From IMG/VR virus record IMGVR_UViG_3300009508_000029, positions 1 through 36,805 of that record: a stretch of 36,805 nucleotides of DNA; one strand, 5' to 3'. The stretch's first letter is position 1. Each line of letters begins with the position of its first letter. Below, one piece after another: positions 1 to 8,036 of the stretch. The translations under genes and the position numbers were made by a program. This DNA comes from a virus. The notes under the pieces were generated by a model. It searched no databases, was not told the origin of the DNA, and saw only the letters and a program-made list of their open reading frames with translations.

Positions 1-2
1 AA

Positions 3-209
3 ACCCACCGCACAGAAAAAACTCAAGACCGCACATGTCCTGTATGTAAAACTTATTCATTTTCCCCCCGAGACGACCTATATATGAATAGGTTTAAAGC
101 CTGCCGCCTTTGTTACTACGATTTTATCTTTTGTAGAGAGGACGACTGGATGAGCGGGAAGAGACCAACTGATGAACAAATCAGTACATGCCTAAGGAGA
201 AGAAAGTAA
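3..209 (+). CDS. Small zinc-ribbon protein, 5' end cut by window edge
   Basis: The frame is open from base 3 to a TAA at 207-209, directly before the next start codon. It encodes a CPVC motif, about nineteen residues, then a CRLC motif, the spacing of a small zinc ribbon, followed by a basic tail. The only ATG in frame (84) lies between the two cysteine pairs, so starting there would destroy the metal site; the true start is therefore probably left of the window. The middle part (SPRDDLYMNRFKACRLC) resembles small zinc-ribbon proteins I associate with marine T4-like phages, from memory only. Its position before the terminase genes gives no clear function. A DNA- or protein-binding role is a guess. 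Confidence 0.6.
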   Translation, partial: THRTEKTQDRTCPVCKTYSFSPRDDLYMNRFKACRLCYYDFIFCREDDWMSGKRPTDEQISTCLRRRK

Positions 210-767
210 ATGGCATCTGTATTAGAAATAATTAGAGGTTTGAGCCAAGCCGCAGCAAACGCATATGACGGCGGAGAACTCGATGAAGAGATCGGACTTA
301 AGCGTGAAGCAGGTCATCCTGTTTTAGATAGTCGGGTTATCGATGGTTTTGCTGTAAAGTTTGCAGCCAACAAATTAGTCATTAATTATCAAAGTGAGAT
401 GCTGGTGAAAGAACTTCATCCTCGAAACCGCTTTGAGAATGAGATAAACGAACGATTCAATGACATCGTAAAGTTTTTGAAAAAAGAGTATAAAAAAGTC
501 ATGAAAGAGTCATGCAAATTAACGGAAGATGGAGACGCCGATATCATGGTTCAGGGTACCTCTCGGTACAGAACATGGGTCCAGGCTAGCCGACAATATA
601 ATATTGGCAACATTGATGAGGTTGATTCAGTGCGCCAAACTTCTGACCATACCGCCGGTGATTTTAAGACTTACCGTAAGCAGTTTACAGACTTCCTGAG
701 CAAAGAATCATCGAAAAGACCTTCAAATGATAAGGCTGGCAAAAATCCCGATACTCCGGAGGCCTAA
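210..767 (+). CDS. Conserved hypothetical protein upstream of terminase; positional candidate for small terminase
   Basis: This 185-residue protein starts at an ATG with a strong AAGGAGA site at 192-198 and ends in TAATG, sharing one base with the terminase start. It is mixed alpha/beta in character, with a lysine-rich segment around residues 85-100 (VKFLKKEYKKVMKES) and a disordered, charged C-terminus. I see no helix-turn-helix or other catalytic motif. T4 has its small terminase gp16 (about the same length) just before gp17, so the position would fit gp16, but the sequence shows none of the features I would need to claim it. The tight coupling to the large terminase suggests a packaging or head role. 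Confidence 0.7.
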   Translation: MASVLEIIRGLSQAAANAYDGGELDEEIGLKREAGHPVLDSRVIDGFAVKFAANKLVINYQSEMLVKELHPRNRFENEINERFNDIVKFLKKEYKKVMKESCKLTEDGDADIMVQGTSRYRTWVQASRQYNIGNIDEVDSVRQTSDHTAGDFKTYRKQFTDFLSKESSKRPSNDKAGKNPDTPEA

Positions 768-2338
768 TGCCATCTAACAAGCGGGAAACAATGGCGGAAA
801 TTATCCGCTGTGGCAAAGACCCTGCTTATTTTTGTAACAACTATGCAAAGATTTCACACCCCATGGAGGGTTTGATTTCTTTTGACATGTACGGGTTTCA
901 AGAAGAGGCGCTTAAGGACTTCAAAGATCACCGCTTCAGTGTTATTTTGAAAGCCCGTCAGTTAGGTATCTCCACAACGGTTGCTGCTTACGTCTGTTGG
1001 CTAATGTTGTTTCATCGAGATAAGAATGTTTTAGTAGTTGCTACTAAGCTCGGCACAGCAACAAATCTAGTAAAGAAAATTAAAGCAATTCACAAGTATC
1101 TGCCACCATGGTTGAAGATTGCAGAAATTTCTATCGATAATCGACAGTCTTTTGAACTTTCTAATGGATCTCAAGTAAAGGCATCATCTACTTCTGGCGA
1201 TGCTGGACGTTCAGAGGCGCTGTCGCTATTGGTTGTTGACGAAGCTGCTTTTGTTGAGGGTATGGAAGAATTATGGGCTGGTCTCTATCCCACCTTATCT
1301 ACTGGTGGACGCTGTATTGCTCTTTCTACTCCCAATGGAGTGGGTAATTGGTTTCACAAGACTTATACCGAAGCCGAAGAAAATAAGAACGCCTTTCATA
1401 CTATTAAACTACCGTGGGATGTGCATCCCGACAGAGACCAGGAGTGGTTTGAAAAAGAGACACGCAACATGTCACGCCGAGAGATTGCACAAGAACTTGA
1501 GTGCAACTTTAATGCTTCGGGTGAAACTGTTATCCACGGCGATGACTTAAAGGTAATTTTGGAAAACTCCCATGATCCCTCCTACAAAACTGGTTTTGAC
1601 CGCAATTATTGGATTTGGGAGCCCCCGCAACCTTCAAAGAATTATATCTTAGTGGCCGATGTGGCTCGTGGCGATGGTTCTGATTTTAGTGTGGGGCACG
1701 TTTTTGAGACTACCACGATGACACAGGTGGCAGAATATCAAGGTAAAATTACGCCTGATATGTTTGCCCCTTTATTATACTCCATGGGCGTAGAATACAA
1801 CAATGCATTGCTTATTGTAGAGAATAATTCCCTGGGAATCGGTGTTTTGAGTAGGTTGCAAGATTTAGAGTATAAAAATCTATATTATAGTGTAAAATCT
1901 ACTCATGAATATGTTGATGAACTTACTGCACAGGCAATTGGCGCAGTTCCGGGTTTTACTATGTCAATGAAAACACGACCACTTGTTATTGCGAAGTTTG
2001 AGGAATTCATCAGAAATAAACTAATTACTATTAATTCATTGCGTTTAGCAAACGAGATAAAGACTTTTGTTTGGCACAATGGCAGGGCACAATCCATGAG
2101 GAGTTACAATGATGATCTGGTTATTGCCGCCTCGATTGGGTGTTGGGTCAGGGACACAGCCCTTACTACTAATAAGCGGGAGACTGAATTCAAAAAAGCA
2201 TTGCTGACTTCTATTTCAGTATCAAGTACTCGACTTAACACTAAAATAGAAGGACAGCACGGCTATAAACAAGGTGAATCAACTTTCAAAGGTACTGATG
2301 GAAATACTCATGACCTCGGCTGGATAATTAAAGGATAA
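767..2338 (+). CDS. 17: Terminase large subunit, gp17-like packaging ATPase/nuclease
   Basis: This is the motor that pumps DNA into the prohead and cuts the concatemer. The N-terminal ATPase half has a Walker A-like segment KARQLGIST at residues 62-70, Walker B LLVVDEA at 154-160 (D158, E159) and the coupling motif STPN at 187-190. The C-terminal RNase H-like nuclease has ADVARGDGSD near 297-306 (D298), VENNS at 351-355 (E352) and YNDDLV at 448-452, the expected metal-binding acids. The usual Walker A lysine is isoleucine (I68); the basic residue is instead K62 at the start of the loop. Length 523 is somewhat short compared with T4 gp17 (610). GGAGG at 758-762 serves the start, which overlaps the previous stop. 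Confidence 0.96.
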   Translation: MPSNKRETMAEIIRCGKDPAYFCNNYAKISHPMEGLISFDMYGFQEEALKDFKDHRFSVILKARQLGISTTVAAYVCWLMLFHRDKNVLVVATKLGTATNLVKKIKAIHKYLPPWLKIAEISIDNRQSFELSNGSQVKASSTSGDAGRSEALSLLVVDEAAFVEGMEELWAGLYPTLSTGGRCIALSTPNGVGNWFHKTYTEAEENKNAFHTIKLPWDVHPDRDQEWFEKETRNMSRREIAQELECNFNASGETVIHGDDLKVILENSHDPSYKTGFDRNYWIWEPPQPSKNYILVADVARGDGSDFSVGHVFETTTMTQVAEYQGKITPDMFAPLLYSMGVEYNNALLIVENNSLGIGVLSRLQDLEYKNLYYSVKSTHEYVDELTAQAIGAVPGFTMSMKTRPLVIAKFEEFIRNKLITINSLRLANEIKTFVWHNGRAQSMRSYNDDLVIAASIGCWVRDTALTTNKRETEFKKALLTSISVSSTRLNTKIEGQHGYKQGESTFKGTDGNTHDLGWIIKG

Positions 2339-2341
2339 GAC

Positions 2342-4222
2342 ATGGCAGACAACAATAATAATAACACTAATAATCCTCGGAATACCGATTCTCCTCTTTT
2401 TAAGAGGTTGACTCGTCTATTCAGTGGACCCATGGTTGACTACGACCGCCCAGCAGTTATTCGAGGTACTCGAAGAGACGTGACGAAGTACACGTTCAAG
2501 AGCAGTACGGGTAGGGAATTCAAGAAGAAGGAATATTATAATCCTTTTAGCGGACAGACAAATTCAGTCCTCTGGGCACGTAATAAGCAAATCCGATATA
2601 CGGATTTTGATCAAATGGAGTACATGCCTGAAATTGCTTCTGGTCTGGACATCTATGCAGATGAGATTACTACTTCTACAGTTTTTAACCCTATCGTTGA
2701 GATCGACTGCCATAACCGAGAAATTAAAGATATTATCACTACCCTTCTATACAAGGTATTGAACGTTGAAGCTAACTTGTTTGGCTGGACACGCAGTATG
2801 TGCAAGTATGGTGACTACTATTTGTACATGGACATCGACGATAAGTTGGGAATCACAAATGTTATCCCCCTTCCGGTGCGTGAGATCGAGAGAATAGAGG
2901 GAACGGACCCTACGAATCCTAACTACATTCAATTCTTTTGGCAACAAGCCGAAGGAAACAAGGGCGTTACGTTTGAGAACTGGCAAGTGTCTCATTTTCG
3001 AGTACTTGGTTCCGATAAATATGTGCCTTATGGAACCTCCGTCTTAGAGCCCTCTCGTAGAATCTGGCGCCAATTAGTGTTGCTCGAAGATGCGATGATG
3101 GCTTATCGCATTGTTCGCTCGCCTGAACGCCGAGTGTTCTACATTGATGTAGGTAATATTGCTCCTGAGGATGTAGAGCAATATATTGAGCAGGTTAAGA
3201 CCCAGATGAAGCGAAATCAGATTGTTGATGACGAGACTGGTCGGGTAGATTTACGATACAATGCTATGAGCGTGGACGAGGACTTTTATATCCCAGTCCG
3301 TGGCGCTGCCAATAATACTCGTATTGAAACTCTGGCTGGAGGTCAATTTACCGGAGATATTGACGATGTAAATTATCTCCGAGACAAGCTATTTTCAGCA
3401 CTAAAAATTCCTAAGGCTTACCTGGCCCAGTCGGACGCCCAAGAAGATAAAACTACTCTGGCTCAGAAGGATATTCGATTTGCTCGGACCATCCAACGCC
3501 TCCAGCGTGTCGCCATTGCAGAACTAGAGAAGATGTGCATTATTCATCTTTTCACATTAGGATTTCGCAACAACGATTTGTTGTCATTTAAGTTGCATTT
3601 GAATAATCCCTCTAAGATTGCTGAGTTGCAAGAATTAGAGCATCTGCGCACTAAGTTTGAAATTGCTGGCAATGCCACAGAGGGTCTGTTTTCTAAGCGA
3701 TGGGTTTATCAAAACGTCTTTAAGTTATCTACTGAAGAGGTTGAAAGAATCCAAGTCGAGCAAATCGGTGATGCCCGATACAACGCCGCTATGGAAGCGG
3801 TCAGTACCGAACAGGTAGGTGGAGACATGTCCGGCGACACCGCTGGTGATGATTTGATGGGAGATCTAGGGGGAGACACCGATACTCCCGATACTCCTGA
3901 GGACGAAGTTGAGGCAGGACCTCTGTTGGCAGAACCTGATGCCGGCGAGGAGCCGCCCGGACAGCGTACTGATTTATCAAAAGATGCTCGTAAGCACGGT
4001 GCAATGAACAGGCATATGCAAAGTCTTGGAGGAACATACGGCTTAGGCGGATCTAAGAGACTATTTAAAGGTAGCACTGAACTAGGTTTATTATCAAAGG
4101 GTCGCATCACTACCGGCGAATCCATGGAGAACCGAGAGGATGCTATCATTTTGGAGACCCAACATGAGATTAAAAAACTTATAGCCCAGTTGGAAAAAGA
4201 ACATGAAAATAAAACACAATAA
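2342..4222 (+). CDS. 20: Portal vertex protein, gp20-like
   Basis: The dodecameric portal forms the DNA entry and exit channel and nucleates head assembly. The 626-residue product has the T4 gp20 signature region around residues 323-365, including RIETLAGGQF, DDVNYLRDKLF and ALKIPKAYL, and a canonical central body (GLDIYADEITT near 101-111). The N-terminus is asparagine-rich. After the core comes an acidic, glycine/aspartate/proline-rich stretch (about 490-540) and a basic, helical C-terminus, making it longer than T4 gp20 (524). The start has AAGGA at 2331-2335 and follows the terminase stop by three bases. Its 3' end overlaps the next gene by 20 bases. Confidence 0.95.
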   Translation: MADNNNNNTNNPRNTDSPLFKRLTRLFSGPMVDYDRPAVIRGTRRDVTKYTFKSSTGREFKKKEYYNPFSGQTNSVLWARNKQIRYTDFDQMEYMPEIASGLDIYADEITTSTVFNPIVEIDCHNREIKDIITTLLYKVLNVEANLFGWTRSMCKYGDYYLYMDIDDKLGITNVIPLPVREIERIEGTDPTNPNYIQFFWQQAEGNKGVTFENWQVSHFRVLGSDKYVPYGTSVLEPSRRIWRQLVLLEDAMMAYRIVRSPERRVFYIDVGNIAPEDVEQYIEQVKTQMKRNQIVDDETGRVDLRYNAMSVDEDFYIPVRGAANNTRIETLAGGQFTGDIDDVNYLRDKLFSALKIPKAYLAQSDAQEDKTTLAQKDIRFARTIQRLQRVAIAELEKMCIIHLFTLGFRNNDLLSFKLHLNNPSKIAELQELEHLRTKFEIAGNATEGLFSKRWVYQNVFKLSTEEVERIQVEQIGDARYNAAMEAVSTEQVGGDMSGDTAGDDLMGDLGGDTDTPDTPEDEVEAGPLLAEPDAGEEPPGQRTDLSKDARKHGAMNRHMQSLGGTYGLGGSKRLFKGSTELGLLSKGRITTGESMENREDAIILETQHEIKKLIAQLEKEHENKTQ

Positions 4223-5036
4223 AAAAAGAAATACAGCATTTTTATTTGAGACCTTAATTCTCGAATTGACAAAGTCTATTGTGGACCAAAACCCTTCCCG
4301 TGGAAAAAAGATTAAGGGAATTCTCTCGGAGCACTTCCGGAAAGGTATGGTTCTTTTTGCAGAGTTGGATTGTTTTAAGTCGCTGACTGATAACGAGACT
4401 CCTGTGGATCATTATACTGCCGAAAAACTTGTGCATCACGCCCGCCGTGCGTATGATGACCTTGATAGGGATGAAATATTTGCAGAACAATCCCAAGTGA
4501 TTAATAGGGTAAATAAGGAACTGGGTAAAGAAACATTTAATAACTTTGTCCCTAACTATAAATCTTATGCGACGCTGTCTCAAATCTTTGGAAAACACAT
4601 TTCGGTAAAGAATCGTGTACTCATGGAGCGCAAGATTATCCACAACCTCACTCAAGATAAATCTGTAGAAGAGAAAATTGAACCAGTAGACAATCTAGTT
4701 GTTGATAGCTTTGTAGAGCGATTTAATAAAAAGTATCAAGATCTACTTCCCGAGCAGGCAGAATTACTTCAAAAGTTTGTGTCCACTCCTAATATGCAAT
4801 CAGTAGAGTTTCGTATGCACCTTGCCGAAGAATTAAAAAGAATTCACCGCTCTGTTAAGGAATCTTTGGGATCACCTGAAGTAACAGAGGATGAAGAGAT
4901 GACATCGAACACAAAGAAGGTCATTGAATTAATAGAGGGCATGAACGTCTCTAAGATGGACGAGAAGCAAATCATTAAGGTTTTAAAACTGCAAAAACTT
5001 GTCCGAGAGTATCAAGAAGATGCCAATAAAAATTAA
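4203..5036 (+). CDS. Hypothetical head-region protein, charged and helical
   Basis: The ATG at 4203 lies inside the last codons of the portal gene; the ribosome binding site is only a weak AAGAA, so translation is probably coupled to the portal. The 277-residue product is rich in lysine and glutamate, with long predicted helices and no recognisable catalytic motif. It lies between portal and prohead protease, where T4 carries the prohead core genes 67 and 68, so a core or assembly role is possible by position only. The C-terminus overlaps the next gene by 17 bases. Confidence 0.75.
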   Translation: MKIKHNKKRNTAFLFETLILELTKSIVDQNPSRGKKIKGILSEHFRKGMVLFAELDCFKSLTDNETPVDHYTAEKLVHHARRAYDDLDRDEIFAEQSQVINRVNKELGKETFNNFVPNYKSYATLSQIFGKHISVKNRVLMERKIIHNLTQDKSVEEKIEPVDNLVVDSFVERFNKKYQDLLPEQAELLQKFVSTPNMQSVEFRMHLAEELKRIHRSVKESLGSPEVTEDEEMTSNTKKVIELIEGMNVSKMDEKQIIKVLKLQKLVREYQEDANKN

Positions 5037-5562
5037 ATTCGGAAGTGAGGCTAAGCCCAAACCACCCCAGGCGAGAATATCCCTTCAGATTACTCGAACC
5101 CTAGATAATAATTTGCTTATTCATGACCATGAGTACTTGGACATTGTGATCGTACCGTCGGAAAACAAAATCACGCTCATGCCCAAGCCATATGTAGATA
5201 AGGATATTTACGATTATCAGCGAGATTTAATGTATGACCTTCAACAGAAGGGAATCCTTGAAGACTACCCTACCGGTGGACCTGTTTTTGGTATGGTCGA
5301 GGCGACTTATCCTAAAACTTCTGAAAGTGGAGTAGATACTCTGGAGGCTCTACTTTATCAGTTGGATAAGTATCTTGCAAAAACCCAAGCCGAAGAACAC
5401 AAGGCAAGAGAATATGATGAAAATATAGAAGATAACTTCACCGACCCCCCTGCTGATGAAACCACGGCTTATGGAGAGATCCCCCCTTATCAGGATACGC
5501 CAGGGGCTAACTCTATCGGCGCTCCTACATATACCTTTGCTGGGTATGGATACCTGTATTAG
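5020..5562 (+). CDS. Hypothetical head-region protein with acidic, proline/tyrosine-rich tail
   Basis: The chosen start is ATG 5020, within the end of the previous gene; an in-frame TTG at 4999 would add seven residues but has no better binding site. The 180-residue product begins with a basic, beta-rich region (MPIKIKFG) and ends with a low-complexity tail rich in proline, tyrosine, glycine and acidic residues. I recognise no family. Its place between portal and prohead protease suggests a part in head assembly. It could be an analogue of the small T4 prohead core proteins, but nothing in the sequence proves it. Confidence 0.7.
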   Translation: MPIKIKFGSEAKPKPPQARISLQITRTLDNNLLIHDHEYLDIVIVPSENKITLMPKPYVDKDIYDYQRDLMYDLQQKGILEDYPTGGPVFGMVEATYPKTSESGVDTLEALLYQLDKYLAKTQAEEHKAREYDENIEDNFTDPPADETTAYGEIPPYQDTPGANSIGAPTYTFAGYGYLY

Positions 5563-5570
5563 AGATTGAA

Positions 5571-5912
5571 TTGTTAATAGTATTTATTCTTGCTGCTTAT
5601 GGCTTGACACAGATTATCGTATATTCTAAAATTTTAGAACCCATTCGTCCACGAGCATATTTTTTTCACTGCCCTATGTGTGTAGGCTTTTGGGTAGGAG
5701 TGCTTCTTATCCTCCTAAACCCATTTACAGAACTATTTACCTATGATGTTTCGATGGTGAACTGTTTTTTAATGGGTTGTTTGGCATCGGGTACATCGTA
5801 TACACTTTGTATGCTTATATCTGACGGAGGATTACAGCATGAATACAGAACGCAAGGGGTCATGGACTCAAAAATGGATGCTAAGACCAGTAACCAATTG
5901 TTGCAGGGGTAG
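5571..5912 (+). CDS. Small membrane protein, DUF1360-like
   Basis: The frame opens with TTG at 5571, preceded by AGAG at 5561-5564; no ATG is available. The product (113 residues) has a hydrophobic N-terminal segment (residues 1-16), then HCPMCVGFWVGVLLILL, where a CxxC leads into a second membrane segment, and a third hydrophobic stretch around 55-75. The C-P-x-C-x-G-F-W pattern is what I recall for DUF1360-type membrane proteins; the function of that family is not established. A membrane protein between portal and prohead protease may tie head assembly to the inner membrane, where T4 proheads are built. That is inference. Confidence 0.65.
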   Translation: MLIVFILAAYGLTQIIVYSKILEPIRPRAYFFHCPMCVGFWVGVLLILLNPFTELFTYDVSMVNCFLMGCLASGTSYTLCMLISDGGLQHEYRTQGVMDSKMDAKTSNQLLQG

Positions 5913-5958
5913 CAGTATCGTGCGGGTAACGCCCGCACTCAAAGGAGAAACAAAATGA
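5839..5958 (+). CDS. Short hypothetical gene (39 codons) coupled to gp21
   Basis: An ATG at 5839 has a near-perfect GGAGG at 5826-5830 with eight bases between. It reads 39 codons to a TGA that overlaps the gp21 start in ATGA. It lies in a different frame from the end of the membrane protein gene, overlapping it by 74 bases. The product is small and basic, with SWTQKW near the N-terminus and a CCRG motif in the middle. The strong ribosome binding site inside another gene and the ATGA junction are the arguments that it is translated. It could be a small prohead core protein (gp67-like by position) or a leader coupling translation into gp21. Confidence 0.5.
   Translation: MNTERKGSWTQKWMLRPVTNCCRGSSIVRVTPALKGETK
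5920..5938 (+). other. Perfect 7-bp hairpin before gp21
   Basis: GTGCGGG pairs perfectly with CCCGCAC around a TAACG loop. There is no T-run after it, so it is not a standard terminator; AAAGGAGA, the gp21 ribosome binding site, begins three bases later at 5941. It may be an RNA processing or stability element or may modulate gp21 translation. It lies within the 39-codon frame ending at 5958. Confidence 0.5.
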
Positions 5959-6548
5959 ATAAGAAATATGTCTTAAAAGAGTTTATGAACTTAGATTACA
6001 GTGACGATCTTCTCACAGAGGAAGAGCGTGAGGGAAATCGTGAAGGAACTCATCTTATTTTAGCCGGCAAGATACAAATGGCTGAGTCTAGAAATGGTAA
6101 CGGGCGAGTTTACCCCCGCACTATCCTCGAAAGAGAGATAAAGAACTATGGAAAACTTGTCAAGGAGCGCCGCTCACTTGGCGAACTAGACCACCCAGAC
6201 GAGTCGGTCATCAACCTGAAGAACGCTAGCCATCTTATCACGGATGTATGGTGGAACGGCGACAACGTGATGGGCAAGATAAAAATTCTAGAGACTCCTG
6301 CTGGACAAATTGCCAAGCAACTGGTCCAAGGTGGCGTATGTCTGGGCATCTCAAGTCGTGGTTTAGGCTCCACACGCCAGCAGGGCGGTGTTACCATGGT
6401 TGAGGATGATTTCCAGTTATTATGCTTTGACCTGGTCTCTGAGCCCAGTACAACTGGTGCGTTTTTGGTAGCAGAAAATAAAATCAAAACCCACTTAACC
6501 AAGGCAGACAAAATTAACCGTGCCCTAAACGATATCTTAGGAGATTAA
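5955..6548 (+). CDS. 21: Prohead core protease, gp21-like
   Basis: This serine protease cleaves scaffold and capsid proteins before DNA packaging. The 197-residue product has the T4 gp21 (MEROPS S80-type) pattern: AESRNGNGRVYP at about 43-54, GELDHP with the likely catalytic H80, GISSRGLGS with the likely nucleophile S133 or S134, and FDLVSEPST with D159. AAAGGAGA at 5941-5947 supports the ATG at 5955. It follows the small coupled frame and precedes the scaffold and capsid genes it should process. Length is close to T4 gp21 (212). Confidence 0.94.
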   Translation: MNKKYVLKEFMNLDYSDDLLTEEEREGNREGTHLILAGKIQMAESRNGNGRVYPRTILEREIKNYGKLVKERRSLGELDHPDESVINLKNASHLITDVWWNGDNVMGKIKILETPAGQIAKQLVQGGVCLGISSRGLGSTRQQGGVTMVEDDFQLLCFDLVSEPSTTGAFLVAENKIKTHLTKADKINRALNDILGD

Positions 6549-6549
6549 G

Positions 6550-7596
6550 ATGGCTGGTGCAGGATATGGGGCAAAAGACGACGACGGATCCTGGGGCTTT
6601 AGAGCCACAGCGGATGGGAAGATCCTCCTAGGGAACACCTCAGATGACACAGTCCAAGTAACTGGGTCTTTGGTTGTTAATGGCGGATCTACTTTCAACG
6701 AGGGATCTATTGATACCGACTTCCGAGTAGAAAGTAATCACGCCACTCATATGTTCTATATTGACGGCGGAAACAACCGCATTGGTGTTGGGAACAACTC
6801 ACCCCAAAATCTATTGGACATTGTAGACCCTTTTAATGATATATCAGGTCACGAAAGAGATGCGGTATTAAGACTCGCTAGTAAAAAATCTGTGGGCATT
6901 AAATTAGTTGCCGACACTGATAATACAGATGAGTCTGATAATCCTTTTATAGATTTTTATGCAGATGGCAACTCAGATACCTCCGGCAGAAATAACAGAA
7001 AAGGCTCGCTGGCATTAGAGGATGTAGCCGGTACGACTTTCACGGGATCTTTGGCAGATGCTTTCTTTATGGATGCATTTTACCCCCTGATTGGTCATAG
7101 CAGCCGACCATTGCAGATCGCTAATGCTAGTGTAAACGGTGGTCATGCTGCCCGTATCACACTAGAGGGAACAAATGGTTATGTCGGCATTCATACGGCA
7201 ACACCAACCCACTCGCTTGAAGTAAGTGGAGACTTTAAGGCAACAGAAGAGGTCATATTAGGCACGACAAGCACAGACTTGGGTAGTGGAACTACAAGCA
7301 CTCTTACTCCCGCTAGTTCTGTTCATCTTCTCGATGCTACCTCTATTACGATGGACCACGCTGTCGGGGCACATGTGATGACCATAGCGGACGGCACGAC
7401 CGCCGGGCAAATACTAAAAATTATATTAAACACTACCACTAACAATGTGCTTATTGCGGTGAGCACTACAAACATACTCGGTTCGTATAGCGGCATCGCC
7501 TTCGAAAATAATAAACAAGGTGCTGCATTTGAATTTATTTGGACCGGGAGCAAGTGGGCAATGATTAGTAGTAATCCGTTAGCCACCGCCGGCTAA
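6550..7596 (+). CDS. Fibre-like structural protein within the head gene cluster
   Basis: The 348-residue product carries sequence typical of trimeric phage fibres: GSLVVNGGSTFNEG near residue 40-53, DFRVESNHATHMFYIDGGNN near 57-76, then NRIGVGNNSPQNLLDI. A second copy of the same theme occurs near 210-228 (GYVGIHTATPTHSLEVSG). Such repeats are common in marine phage tail fibres and structural proteins. It starts one base after the gp21 stop and lies five genes before the capsid gene, so a head-fibre or decoration role is as likely as a tail-fibre role. There is no intramolecular chaperone domain visible at the C-terminus. Confidence 0.7.
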   Translation: MAGAGYGAKDDDGSWGFRATADGKILLGNTSDDTVQVTGSLVVNGGSTFNEGSIDTDFRVESNHATHMFYIDGGNNRIGVGNNSPQNLLDIVDPFNDISGHERDAVLRLASKKSVGIKLVADTDNTDESDNPFIDFYADGNSDTSGRNNRKGSLALEDVAGTTFTGSLADAFFMDAFYPLIGHSSRPLQIANASVNGGHAARITLEGTNGYVGIHTATPTHSLEVSGDFKATEEVILGTTSTDLGSGTTSTLTPASSVHLLDATSITMDHAVGAHVMTIADGTTAGQILKIILNTTTNNVLIAVSTTNILGSYSGIAFENNKQGAAFEFIWTGSKWAMISSNPLATAG

Positions 7597-7612
7597 CATA
7601 GAAAGGAAAGAG

Positions 7613-8017
7613 ATGAAAAAATCGGAACTCAAAAATATTATTAAAGAATGCGTCAAAGAGGTCATCTTTGAGGAGGGCGTTCTTTCTGGGATTATAACTG
7701 AAGTAGTTCAGGGTATGGGGGTTGCTACCCAACTGGTAGAGTCTCGCCCATCGGCACCTCACCATGCAACTCAACCCACTCCTCCTGCGTTGGCAGAAAC
7801 AAAAAGACAGGTCCTGTCTGCTATTGGAACTAATTCCTACGATTCCTTAAAAAACAAATTTGAAAACCCTGAATTGTTTGAGGGCACCAAGCCTTTGCCA
7901 TCGGATAAGGGCGGTAAAGGGGGAGCCCTTCAGGGTCTGGACCCAGCAGACCCAGGGCTTGATATAACTAATATCCCAGGATTCGGAAACTGGGGACACG
8001 TCGTCAAAAACATTTAA
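7613..8017 (+). CDS. Hypothetical protein with conserved-looking helical N-terminus
   Basis: The 134-residue product begins with an amphipathic helix (MKKSELKNIIKECVKEVI, then FEEGVLSGIITEVVQG), followed by a long flexible, proline-, lysine- and glycine-rich region. GAAAGGAAAGAG upstream is a good ribosome binding site. I know of no function. The N-terminal helix has the look of a targeting or binding segment and the rest looks disordered, so it may be a virion or prohead accessory protein. Confidence 0.65.
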   Translation: MKKSELKNIIKECVKEVIFEEGVLSGIITEVVQGMGVATQLVESRPSAPHHATQPTPPALAETKRQVLSAIGTNSYDSLKNKFENPELFEGTKPLPSDKGGKGGALQGLDPADPGLDITNIPGFGNWGHVVKNI

Positions 8018-8036
8018 TCATTAGAAAGATAAAAAA

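Noticed and set aside
3709-4272. 187-codon - strand frame opposite the portal end
   Set aside because: Serine/proline-rich translation arises from the acidic low-complexity tail of the portal gene; no start signal.
4999-5019. TTG at 4999 as start of the second head-region gene
   Set aside because: ATG 5020 is in the same frame; the extra seven residues have no support.
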